Assembly: GCA_943788235.1 (NCBI GenBank)
Contig: CALSPM010000001.1
Span: 372,001 to 436,000 of the forward strand
DNA length: 64,000 nucleotides
Reading direction: 5' to 3'
Source of the DNA: an uncultured Cyclobacteriaceae bacterium
GTDB lineage: Bacteria > Bacteroidota > Bacteroidia > Cytophagales > Cyclobacteriaceae
The position numbers and the translations under genes are program-made. The notes under the pieces are model-generated. The model was not told the DNA's origin. It worked only from the letters and a program-made list of their open reading frames with translations, and searched no databases. Each line of letters opens with the position of its first letter. Within the stretch, counting starts at the first letter, position 1. This document shows positions 56,738 through 64,000 of this stretch, piece by piece.

Positions 56738-57451
56738 ATGAAAAAGTCAATAATTACATTAATAACCTGCTTCATAATGATGACCGGCTATACACAGCTC
56801 ATCAATATGAGATACCTAAAAGTCGATAGGGGTATGGAAACCAAATTAAAAGAGGGTGCTAAAAATAAAACGAGCATTTACAATTCGAAGGAAGGACAAA
56901 TACGTTATTTTATCTTTTTAGTTAGTACTGGCCTGCATTTGGGAGAATACTTTCGAGTGAGATACGAGGAGGAGCTGTCAGGTTTTGATTGCAATGATCC
57001 GAGGGGAAATGACTATTGGAACGATCTGGTTGGGGACCTACATATTTCCTATTATGCACAACGTTGGGGCTATGTCTAAAATGCATTGCATGTTACGGTA
57101 AGTCCCTTTGCAAAGCCCTTGAGACGTGTTTTAACCTATAATTACAAAGGAATCATGCAGAAGGAATTCTGGAGATTCCGAAATAATGTAACCCAAGCCC
57201 TCCAAAATGCAGATGGAGATATATTTATGTAAGTGTGGTGGTGCGGTTCGGTTTGTAATGGAAATACATTTAACATTGTTTTTTGGCATAAATATTATGC
57301 AGAACAAGCTACCGAGAATAGCGAGTAATGGGTGAAAGTTGTAGAAAAATACAATGAAATGTTTGGAAAGTATGCTTATGAAGAAGATGTTCAGACTTTT
57401 GAGATGTCACTCGAAATGTACGGAAGAAGTAGTTACAGTATGTCTTTTTAG
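56738..57451 (+). pseudogene. secreted protein of unknown family, four in-frame stops
   Basis: From ATG 56738 a signal peptide (KKSIITLITCFIMMTGYTQ) is followed by YLKVDRGMETKLKEGAKNKT, FIFLVSTGLHLGEYFRVRYE and SYYAQRWGYV. One frame then continues past TAA 57077-57079 (VTVSPFAKPLRRVLTYNYKG; EFWRFRNNVTQALQNADGD), TAA 57230-57232 (VWWCGSVCNGNTFNIVFWHK), TAA 57326-57328 (WVKVVEKYNEMFGKYAYEED) and TAG 57449-57451. Each stop is one C-to-T step from a Gln codon. The frame does not shift over 700 bases. The family is not recognised. Beyond 57451 the frame degrades. Confidence 0.6.
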
Positions 57452-57660
57452 CCAGAAAAAATCTCAAATTTACTGTCCATAACTACACTATTCTTTACTG
57501 ATCCAAGCCTTGCATGCCATTGAAGGTTTGGATGCTACACATATCGAGACACCTAAGTCATTTGTGCGTTCTGGGATGCCTAGGATAAAATTATGATTTG
57601 CATGTAAGTTTCCTAGCGGGGTGCTATTTTTAAGTAGACGATAACACAAGAGATTAAAAC

Positions 57661-57688
57661 AAAAAACCCATTATTAGACGGGTTTTTT
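57661..57688 (-). terminator. terminator after tRNA-Cys
   Basis: A 9-base perfect stem, AAAAAACCC with GGGTTTTTT, and a 10-base loop directly follow the tRNA-Cys on the minus strand, ending in T-rich sequence. Confidence 0.8.
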
Positions 57689-57689
57689 G

Positions 57690-57760
57690 AGGTTCCGAAC
57701 GGATTCGAACCGCCGTAAAAGGTTTTGCAGACCTCTGCCTAGCCACTCGGCCACGGAACC
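57690..57760 (-). tRNA. tRNA-Cys (GCA)
   Basis: The minus strand gives a 71-base tRNA: acceptor GGTTCCG with CGGAACC, discriminator T, T-loop GGTTCGAATCC, and anticodon loop CTGCAAA, i.e. anticodon GCA. A T discriminator is typical of tRNA-Cys. CCA is not encoded. It lies 73 bases past the rpsA stop. Confidence 0.95.
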
Positions 57761-57833
57761 TTGGTTACTTAATTAATCATTTTGAATAACCAGCAGTTTC
57801 CCGCTAATGTCATTCAAAATAATTCAGACCTTA

Positions 57834-59585
57834 TTATGATTTCTCATCTTCAGGTTTCTCTTTTTTGTTCGCTGCTCGTTTAGCTACAGCCTTCTTTATC
57901 TCAGCTTTTGCTCCATCTTCCATTTTTTCTTTCAAAGATGACAAAGCTTCAATGTCTCCAAGGGTAGAATTACTTGAATCAGCTTTCTTTTTATTCGTTT
58001 TCTTTCCCTTAGGGGCTTTCGGCTTTGGAGTTTCGTTGGATATATGATCTGCTTCTTTCCATGAACCTGTATGGGTCAGCATAATTCTCTTATCATCTTT
58101 AGCAAATTCAATGACTCGGAAATCTAACGTCTCCCCTTCAGCGCCTTCTGAACCATCTTCTTTGGTTAAGTTTCTGCTGTTACAGATCCCTTCTAAACCG
58201 TAAGGAAGTTCTAGGATAGCATTTCGCTCACCTTTACTCAAAATAGTACATTTATGATTAGAACCCCGTGTAAATACAGATTCAAAGTTATCCCATGGGT
58301 TATCCTCGAGATGCTTGTGACTCAATGCCAGTTTTCTATTGGTGGTATCAAGCTCCATGACAATCACTTCAAGTTCGTCACTTATTTTCACAAATTCAGA
58401 AGGGTGCTTTACTTTTTTGGTCCAACTCAGATCAGAAACGTGAACAAGTCCATCAATGCCTTCCTCAAGTTCTATAAATAGTCCGAAGTTGGTTAAGTTC
58501 CTCACAATACCTTTGTGCTGGGTTCCTACGGCATATTTGATCAATGCATCTTGTTTTGTCCATGGATCTTCAGACAACTGCTTGATGCCCAATGACATTT
58601 TTCGCTCATTACGATCGATGGTCAAAACAACGGCATCCTTTTCATCTCCGATTTTCATGAAGTCCTGTGGATTTCTCAGGTGTTGAGACCAAGACATTTC
58701 ACTTACGTGAATCAATCCTTCTACGCCAGGGATGATTTCAAGAAAAGAACCATAATCTGCTACGTTGACAATCTTACCTTTGATTTTAGATCCGATTTCG
58801 ATATCGGTAGCCAATGAATCCCACGGATGAGCAGTCAATTGCTTCATTCCAAGTGAAATTCGCTTCTTCTCATCATCAAAATCAAGGACAACAATGTTTA
58901 CTTTTTCATCTAACTTCAATACATCTTCAGGGTGATTGATTCTTCCCCAAGAGATGTCTGTGATGTGCAGTAATCCGTCAACACCACCAAGATCGATGAA
59001 AACACCGAAGTTAGTCATGTTTTTGATGATTCCTTCCAATACTTGGCCTTTCTCAAGGTTACTTAGAATCTCAATTTTCTGCTTTTCAAGATCCTTTTCG
59101 ATAAGTACTTTATGAGAGACAACTACGTTATCGTTTGAATAATTAATTTTAACGACTTTGACTTCCATTTTATTACCTACGAAAACATCAAAATCTCGTA
59201 TGGGCTTGACATCAATTTGAGACCCTGGAAGGAAGGCTTCTACACCGTATACGTCTACAATAAGGCCTCCTTTGGTACGTCTTTTGACCATACCGTCGAT
59301 GACGATATCCTCATCAAGTGCTTTTTGGATATTATCCCAAGCCTTGACAATTTTTGCTTTTCTTCGTGAGAGAACTAGTTGCCCAATGGCATTTTCTTGT
59401 TCTTCAATATATACTTCAACAATGTCGCCAGCCTTTAATTCGTCAACATCTCTAAATTCTGATCTTGATACGATTCCATCAGATTTAAAACCAATATTGA
59501 CGATAACCTCACGATTGGTCAATGCGACTACGTGTCCTTCGATGACTTGTTTTTCGGTGATTGTACTGACAGTTTCTCCGTACAA
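57834..59585 (-). CDS. rpsA: 30S ribosomal protein S1, core
   Basis: S1 helps mRNA bind to the 30S subunit. The 583-residue part holds tandem S1 domains, e.g. VIEGHVVALTNREVIVNIGF, LEGIIKNMTNFGVFIDLGGV, IKGKIVNVADYGSFLEIIPG and HKGIVRNLTNFGLFIELEEG, ending in a Lys/Ala-rich tail (KAEIKKAVAKRAANKKEKPE). The listed start is a TTG, but the same frame is coding further upstream to ~59780 (QQTWEEFEDENKSEYSDKER) and then joins, through a frameshift near 59785, to a lysine-rich extension starting at ATG 60141. The full gene is therefore very likely 57834-60141. Confidence 0.93.
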   Translation of the reverse strand: MYGETVSTITEKQVIEGHVVALTNREVIVNIGFKSDGIVSRSEFRDVDELKAGDIVEVYIEEQENAIGQLVLSRRKAKIVKAWDNIQKALDEDIVIDGMVKRRTKGGLIVDVYGVEAFLPGSQIDVKPIRDFDVFVGNKMEVKVVKINYSNDNVVVSHKVLIEKDLEKQKIEILSNLEKGQVLEGIIKNMTNFGVFIDLGGVDGLLHITDISWGRINHPEDVLKLDEKVNIVVLDFDDEKKRISLGMKQLTAHPWDSLATDIEIGSKIKGKIVNVADYGSFLEIIPGVEGLIHVSEMSWSQHLRNPQDFMKIGDEKDAVVLTIDRNERKMSLGIKQLSEDPWTKQDALIKYAVGTQHKGIVRNLTNFGLFIELEEGIDGLVHVSDLSWTKKVKHPSEFVKISDELEVIVMELDTTNRKLALSHKHLEDNPWDNFESVFTRGSNHKCTILSKGERNAILELPYGLEGICNSRNLTKEDGSEGAEGETLDFRVIEFAKDDKRIMLTHTGSWKEADHISNETPKPKAPKGKKTNKKKADSSNSTLGDIEALSSLKEKMEDGAKAEIKKAVAKRAANKKEKPEDEKS

Positions 59586-59772
59586 TGACTCGAGATCTGC
59601 TCTTTCTTTATCTGAATATTCAGATTTGTTTTCATCCTCAAATTCCTCCCATGTTTGTTGAACGGGTACAGGTTTTTTGATTTTGACTTCTTTTTTTTCT
59701 GTTTTGGCCTCGGGCGTAAGGTCGGCTACTTCTTCAGAAACGGTAACTTCTTTTTTTTCAACCTTGGGGATA

Positions 59773-60141
59773 TTATTTGTAGGACTCCTCTTTCGATACT
59801 TTTGCTACTGGTTTCTCTTTCGATACTTTTGCTACTGGTTTGTCTTTGGATACTTTTACTATTGGTTTCTCTTTGGATGCTTTTGCTACTGGCTTCTCCT
59901 TGACTTCTCCTTCAATTTTCTCCACTTTTTTGGGAGTCACTTTTTTAGCTTTTGCTGGTGTTTTTTTGTTTTCCTCTTTTAAAGTGTCAGTTTTCTTTTC
60001 CGTCGCTTTTTTAGATTTAGATGCTGCTATCGCTTCGACTTTTGCTTTTTTTACCTTCGCAGCTTTTACTTTCTTGGTCGCATTCACTTTTTCTTCTGTC
60101 TTAGTGACCTCTTTTTGATCCTTCTCTTCTTTCTTTGGCAT
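59773..60141 (-). CDS. rpsA: lysine-rich N-terminal extension of ribosomal protein S1 (frameshifted off)
   Basis: From ATG 60141 the frame reads MPKKEEKDQKEVTKTEEKVN and continues as a Lys/Ala/Val/Glu-rich, disordered chain, ending in four 9-residue repeats of the type EKPVAKVSK, then EESYK and a stop. In the next frame PTNNIPKVEKKEVTVSEEV leads straight into the S1 core. Removing one base near 59785 (E-E-P-T-N-N) joins the parts into a ~768-residue S1. Basic extensions on S1 are known in some Bacteroidota; the repeats resemble histone H1-like tails. As S1 is essential, I favour a sequence error over a real split. Confidence 0.75.
   Translation of the reverse strand: MPKKEEKDQKEVTKTEEKVNATKKVKAAKVKKAKVEAIAASKSKKATEKKTDTLKEENKKTPAKAKKVTPKKVEKIEGEVKEKPVAKASKEKPIVKVSKDKPVAKVSKEKPVAKVSKEESYK
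59791..59898 (-). repeat. four 27-base tandem repeats in the S1 extension
   Basis: Four units of 27 bases (plus-strand form begins TTTCGATACTTTTGCTACTG) encode EKPVAKASK, EKPIVKVSK, DKPVAKVSK and EKPVAKVSK. Units differ at only a few positions, so the number may vary between strains. Confidence 0.85.
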
Positions 60142-60228
60142 GATAGTTAACCCTTTTTAAATACACTTACATGATAAGGGAGATACATGTAATTTTTGTT
60201 GAAAATATATGGTTAAATTAATCCACAC

Positions 60229-60256
60229 CCATTCTTTTGAATGGAGCGCAAATATA
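60229..60256 (-). promoter_or_regulatory. rpsA -7 box and adjoining perfect inverted repeat
   Basis: On the minus strand TATATTTG (60256-60249) matches TAnnTTTG, and CCATTC-AAAA-GAATGG (60244-60229) follows directly, near the expected start of transcription. The leader to ATG 60141 would be ~100 bases. A -33 TTTG is not evident. The inverted repeat could be an operator or an RNA hairpin for S1 self-control. Confidence 0.4.
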
Positions 60257-60351
60257 GTGATTAAATTAAAAAATAATGTATTCTAATTTTAACTTATTGG
60301 TAGAAATAATGAGAAGGTATTAAAAAGCTTAATTAATTGTACAGAAACCCT

Positions 60352-60359
60352 TAAATTTG
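60352..60359 (+). promoter_or_regulatory. candidate -7 box (TAAATTTG) for the amidohydrolase gene
   Basis: TAAATTTG fits TAnnTTTG and ends 19 bases before ATG 60379. A matching -33 box at normal spacing is not seen. Confidence 0.35.
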
Positions 60360-60378
60360 GATGAATTAAAAGCACCGT

Positions 60379-62070
60379 ATGAAAAATATTTATTTGATTT
60401 TCCTTATTCTACTTTTTTTTTCATTGGGTTGTCAAGAAAAAGAAAAGGCCGACTTGGTGATATATAATGGACCCATTTATTCTGTAGATGTAAACGATGC
60501 CCAAGTGGAGGCTGTAGCAGTTAAAGGAGGTAAAATATGGAAAGTGGGTGGCTATAAGGAGGTAATAAAATTCTCAGGTGAAGAGACTCAGTGGATCGAC
60601 CTCAAAGGGAAAACGATGTTTCCTGGATTTATTGAAGGTCATGCTCACATTATGGGTATAGGGGCTAACTTGATGAATTTAGACTTAATGGGCACCACGA
60701 GTTATACTGAAATAGTGAACATCGTAGCTGCAAAAGCGAAAACCCTACCCGAAGGCGATTGGATTATTGGTCGAGGATGGCATCAAGATAAATGGAACAA
60801 TGAAGCTGAACGCAGCTTCAAAGGATTTCCTTCAAATGATTTGTTAAACGATTTAATACCCAATCACCCGGTCTATTTGACACATGCCAGCGGTCATCTT
60901 GGACTAGCGAATGCAAAAGCAATGGAAATCTTAGGGGTCGACGGCCAAACCGCTGATCCAGATGGGGGAGAGATTTTTAAAGGATTTGACGGACAACCGA
61001 CGGGAATTTTTAATGAAACAGCACACACCAATGCACGTACAGGTATACCCAAGCCCAGTGCGCAATGGTTAGAAGCTTCCTTAAAGCAATCAATAGATCA
61101 TATTTTAGCCAATGGTATAACCAGTTTTCATGAAGCGGGATCAGGGGCTTCTTGGGTGGAGTTATATCATAAACTGTTACATCGAGATGAGCTCAAGATC
61201 AGACTCTATGTCATGTTGAGCGGAGACGATGAAGATCTTTTATCGGATTATTTTGCCAAGGGAATTTTTATAGATTCTTTACATCGACTCACTATTAGAT
61301 CTGTGAAGCTCTATGCAGATGGTGCATTAGGCTCTAGAGGGGCTTGGTTACTCAAGGCATACAGCGATGCACCGGGTAAATTTGGTCACAATGTTCGCGA
61401 TATGGAAGCTTTAAATAAACTGACCCTAGCAGCTACTCAGGCGGGTTTTCAAGTCTGTACGCATGCCATCGGAGACAGAGGAAATCGGGAGGTTCTAGAT
61501 ATGTATGCCCGAGCCTTTGAGGTTTATCCTAAAAGAAAGGACAACAGTAGATACAGGATTGAGCATGCGCAGCATATTAATTCACAAGACTTGATCAGGT
61601 TCAAGGAACTTGGAGTTATCCCGGCCATGCAAAGCATTCATATGGCTTCTGATCGACCCTGGGCGATCGATCGTTTGGGTCAAGTGAGAATCGATGAGGG
61701 GGCGTATGTTTGGCAAAAACTACTAGAGCAAGGGACCCCAATCGTTAACGGATCTGATGCTCCAGTGGAGCCCATCAATCCATTGGCTTCTTTTTATGCT
61801 GCAGTATCGCGAATGACATTGAAAGGGACGCCAGAAGGTGGATTTGAACCTTCTCAAAAAATGTCCAGAAAGCAGGCATTGAAATCTTATACCATCGATG
61901 CGGCCTATGGAGCCTTTGAAGAAGATATAAAAGGTTCGATAGAGGTGGGAAAATTGGCAGATTTTACCATCTTAGATCAAGATATTATGTCCATAGAAGA
62001 AAGTGAGATATTAAAAACTCAGGTTGCTATGACCATCGTGGGAGGTAAAGTTTTGTTTGAAAGAAAATAA
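60379..62070 (+). CDS. YtcJ-type amidohydrolase lipoprotein
   Basis: The 563-residue protein has a lipobox in LILLFFSLGCQEKEKADLV. The amidohydrolase-3 fold shows MFPGFIEGHAHIMGIG (HxH metal site), GRGWHQDKWN, LTHASGHLGLANAKAMEILG, KLYADGALGSRGAWLLKAY, CTHAIGDRGNREVLDMY, YRIEHAQHINSQDLIRFKEL and PIVNGSDAPVEPINPL. Members hydrolyse amides or formamides with one or two metals; the substrate is not evident. Lipid anchoring suggests it acts in the periplasm or at the surface. It lies 36 bases upstream of murB. Confidence 0.88.
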   Translation: MKNIYLIFLILLFFSLGCQEKEKADLVIYNGPIYSVDVNDAQVEAVAVKGGKIWKVGGYKEVIKFSGEETQWIDLKGKTMFPGFIEGHAHIMGIGANLMNLDLMGTTSYTEIVNIVAAKAKTLPEGDWIIGRGWHQDKWNNEAERSFKGFPSNDLLNDLIPNHPVYLTHASGHLGLANAKAMEILGVDGQTADPDGGEIFKGFDGQPTGIFNETAHTNARTGIPKPSAQWLEASLKQSIDHILANGITSFHEAGSGASWVELYHKLLHRDELKIRLYVMLSGDDEDLLSDYFAKGIFIDSLHRLTIRSVKLYADGALGSRGAWLLKAYSDAPGKFGHNVRDMEALNKLTLAATQAGFQVCTHAIGDRGNREVLDMYARAFEVYPKRKDNSRYRIEHAQHINSQDLIRFKELGVIPAMQSIHMASDRPWAIDRLGQVRIDEGAYVWQKLLEQGTPIVNGSDAPVEPINPLASFYAAVSRMTLKGTPEGGFEPSQKMSRKQALKSYTIDAAYGAFEEDIKGSIEVGKLADFTILDQDIMSIEESEILKTQVAMTIVGGKVLFERK

Positions 62071-62106
62071 TATAAATTTTGGTAAAAGAAGATCTCCGCA
62101 TAAAAG

Positions 62107-63120
62107 GTGTTTGTAAAGAAAAATATCTCATTGAAAAGTTACAATACCTTTGGTATTGATGCCAGAGCTCAGTTTTTACTTGAGATTGAAAATGATGAGC
62201 AATTAAGTGAGGCCTATCAATCCTCTCAATTTAGGGCATTGCCAAAATTAGTATTAGGAGGGGGCTCCAATATATTGTTCACAAAGAATCAGCGGAAGGC
62301 GATCCTTAAAATCAATATCAGAGGGATCGAGGTATTGGATCAAAAAGATCATGAAGTACGGGTAAAAGTTGGTGCAGGTGAGGCTTGGCATCAGTTTGTG
62401 CTCTGGTGCTTAGATCATGATTTTGGGGGTGTTGAAAATTTATCATTGATCCCAGGGACGGTCGGAGCTGCACCCATTCAAAATATAGGAGCCTACGGTG
62501 TTGAGCTCAAAGATGTATTTGAATCATTGGAGGCCTATGAAATCAAGTCAGGAAAAATCAGATCGTTCAACAAAGAGCAATGTCAATTTGATTATCGACA
62601 CAGTTTTTTCAAAGGGCGTGGTAAAGATCAATTTGTAATTACATCGGTTACTTTCATGTTAACTACCCGGCCCATATTTAATGTATCCTATGGAGGTATT
62701 CAACAAATGATAGATGAAAAAGAATTGGAATTAAATATTCGGAATATCAGTGAGTCCGTCATTCATATCCGACAAACGAAACTCCCAGACCCTATCAAAA
62801 TTGGAAATGCCGGTAGTTTTTTTAAAAATCCCATCATAGAAAAACCTTTATACGATGCTTTGAGCTTAATTTATGAGGATTTACCCCATTATCCTGTAGA
62901 TTTAGGGAGCATCAAGATACCTGCAGCTTGGCTTATTGAGCAATGTGGTTGGAAGGGTAAACGTATGGATCAAATTGGCGTACATGAGCGTCAACCCTTG
63001 GTATTGGTGAACTATGGGGAGGGAAAGGGTAAAGAGATCTTGAAATTATCCGAACAAATTCAGGCATCCATTCAGAAAAAATTTGGGATTGAGCTGGCCA
63101 GAGAGGTAAATGTTTTTTAG
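62107..63120 (+). CDS. murB: UDP-N-acetylmuramate dehydrogenase
   Basis: MurB makes UDP-MurNAc for peptidoglycan using FAD and NADPH. Seen: LKSYNTFGIDARAQFLLEIE at the start, LVLGGGSNILFTKNQ, NLSLIPGTVGAAPIQNIGAY, FDYRHSFFKGRG, KIGNAGSFFKNPII (active Ser) and PAAWLIEQCGWKG. The 337-residue length and the YRxSxF-like DYRHSFF motif mark the E. coli-like type I enzyme. The start is GTG at 62107. The stop is 3 bases from that of the convergent DUF5686 gene. Confidence 0.94.
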   Translation: MFVKKNISLKSYNTFGIDARAQFLLEIENDEQLSEAYQSSQFRALPKLVLGGGSNILFTKNQRKAILKINIRGIEVLDQKDHEVRVKVGAGEAWHQFVLWCLDHDFGGVENLSLIPGTVGAAPIQNIGAYGVELKDVFESLEAYEIKSGKIRSFNKEQCQFDYRHSFFKGRGKDQFVITSVTFMLTTRPIFNVSYGGIQQMIDEKELELNIRNISESVIHIRQTKLPDPIKIGNAGSFFKNPIIEKPLYDALSLIYEDLPHYPVDLGSIKIPAAWLIEQCGWKGKRMDQIGVHERQPLVLVNYGEGKGKEILKLSEQIQASIQKKFGIELAREVNVF

Positions 63121-63123
63121 ACT

Positions 63124-64000
63124 TTAAAGAATGATTTGTGCAGAAACTTGTACGTGAAAAGGTTTGGCAGCGGGTAAGTCCAAGTAATTTATTCTGTGAA
63201 AGAAATCTACGCGAAAAAATTTAAATATATTTTCAACGCCATAACCTAATTCGATGTAAGGGATATTCGGATGGAATGGATTGAGGTTTGCCAGATAGTC
63301 ATCGTCATGAATGGTGGGATCATGTTCGATGAGGTTTTGTTCTTTTAGGTTTCCATAAAGGAGATTAGCATTGGCTACCAAACGCCATTTTAATTGCTTG
63401 ATAAGTGGGATTTTATTCAAGACAAAACCCTCAAAGAAATGTCGATAACGAAGGCTGAGGTATTGATTTGATGTAAATTCATTAAAATTCATGGTGTTGA
63501 AAGCAGCAGAGGTATAAAAAATCATTTCATTTCCCAAATGATTTTTAAGCAGGGCATAGGGAACCGCGCCAAAGATTTTACCTGCATCTAGTTCATAACG
63601 GGAAACACCCAATAGGCTGACGTTTATTTTTTGATACAGATAGAAGTTTAATTTATCATATCTGAAATCACCTAATGCCCAATGAAACCCTTTGGCATAA
63701 GTGAGTGCTACAATGGGCCATTTTGAAGGGCCAAAGGAGATTCGTCGGTTGTTGTCGATGATGATGATTTCATCTTTTCCGTAACGTACGCCTAATTTGA
63801 CCTCACTGGTATTGAAGGTTGATTGTAAATCATATCCATTACTTATGGTATCATATTGGTTTGTTCGCAGCTCTGCGCTGACCAAAAATCCTTTAAAAAA
63901 AGCACGTTGTAGGCTTAACTTTTGATTATTGATAAGGTAGGGACTACGTAAAGTACCAAATCTACTGGCAGCTAGAAAAACATTGTTTTCTTGAAGATTC
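63124..64000 (-). CDS. DUF5686-like outer-membrane protein, C-terminal part, runs off the window
   Basis: The frame is open from the window edge: upstream of Val at 63885 it reads ENNVFLAASRFGTLRSPYLI and SLQRAFFKGFLVSAELRTN, so the start lies beyond 64000. It is beta-rich with aromatic strands (YLSLRYRHFFEGFVLNKIPL; KWRLVANANLLYGNLKEQN; YIELGYGVENIFKFFRVDFF). The pattern KIPLIKxLKWR, then GVENIFKxxRVDF is typical of the C-terminal barrel of DUF5686 proteins. Function unknown. Confidence 0.7.
   Translation of the reverse strand, partial: NLQENNVFLAASRFGTLRSPYLINNQKLSLQRAFFKGFLVSAELRTNQYDTISNGYDLQSTFNTSEVKLGVRYGKDEIIIIDNNRRISFGPSKWPIVALTYAKGFHWALGDFRYDKLNFYLYQKINVSLLGVSRYELDAGKIFGAVPYALLKNHLGNEMIFYTSAAFNTMNFNEFTSNQYLSLRYRHFFEGFVLNKIPLIKQLKWRLVANANLLYGNLKEQNLIEHDPTIHDDDYLANLNPFHPNIPYIELGYGVENIFKFFRVDFFHRINYLDLPAAKPFHVQVSAQIIL

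Noticed and set aside
14245-57451. Stop-codon reassignment as the reason for in-frame stops
   Set aside because: All three stop codons appear inside the broken frames, while intact neighbours (his genes, argS, glp genes) end normally with TAA, TAG or TGA. One code change cannot explain this.
59655-60118. Plus-strand Phe/Leu-rich frames opposite the S1 extension
   Set aside because: They are antisense readings of lysine-rich codons, giving false membrane-like sequences.

Overview
The window is AT-rich DNA from a member of the Bacteroidota. The support is the gene content: DUF5916, DUF5686, DUF6089-like and DUF6913-like proteins, an Sb-PDE-type phosphodiesterase, a short arginine decarboxylase, serine palmitoyltransferase, menaquinone MenA, and promoters of the TTTG / TAnnTTTG type. 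Saprospiria or a related environmental lineage would fit, but the sequence alone does not prove it.

Layout. 1-8.0 kb: the 3' end of an extracellular contractile injection system (eCIS) locus, with a very long tape-measure-type protein followed by its AAA ATPase; both are cut by frameshifts. 8.0-9.9 kb: folA and fmt on the minus strand, each frameshifted, and a small secreted protein. 10.2-13.1 kb: decayed, unidentified genes around a DUF285-repeat lipoprotein, then a DUF6913-like gene. 14.2-19.7 kb: a heavily decayed prophage or integrative element (exonuclease, resolvase-like nuclease, three-unit repressor-like protein, tyrosine integrase) that still holds one intact DUF4242 gene behind a good promoter. 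19.9-34.2 kb: mostly intact core genes: an FtsX/LolE-type permease, a GT2 glycosyltransferase, a HAD phosphatase, an arginine/polyamine group (speA, two guanidine-modifying enzymes, argS), menA, a universal stress protein and hisG-D-C-B. 34.3-41.9 kb: dinB and a minus-strand lipid operon: serine palmitoyltransferase, GNAT-like acyltransferase, FabL-like reductase, dehydratase, ketosynthase, acyl carrier protein and phosphopantetheinyl transferase. 42.3-46.8 kb: a DUF2911 protein and glycerol uptake and use (glpD, glpK, glpF). 46.8-57.5 kb: envelope and secreted proteins (DUF5916, Sb-PDE, penicillin acylase, DUF6089-like) with tRNA-Pro and interspersed pseudogenes (a GH88 hydrolase and others). 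57.7-64 kb: tRNA-Cys, ribosomal protein S1 with a lysine-rich repeat tail, an amidohydrolase, murB and a DUF5686 protein running off the end.

Two kinds of broken gene stand out. Core genes (folA, fmt, rpsA, the eCIS genes, DUF2911) show only frameshifts, which suggests indel errors in the assembly. Accessory genes (phage genes, GH88, the 56.7 kb gene, the 10.2 kb and 12 kb remnants) carry repeated in-frame stop codons over long stretches of preserved frame, which looks like true decay. The strongest candidate for a less described system is the lipid operon at 35.4-41.9 kb: it joins a sphingolipid-type first enzyme to its own small fatty-acid module and a GNAT protein that may be the N-acyltransferase.
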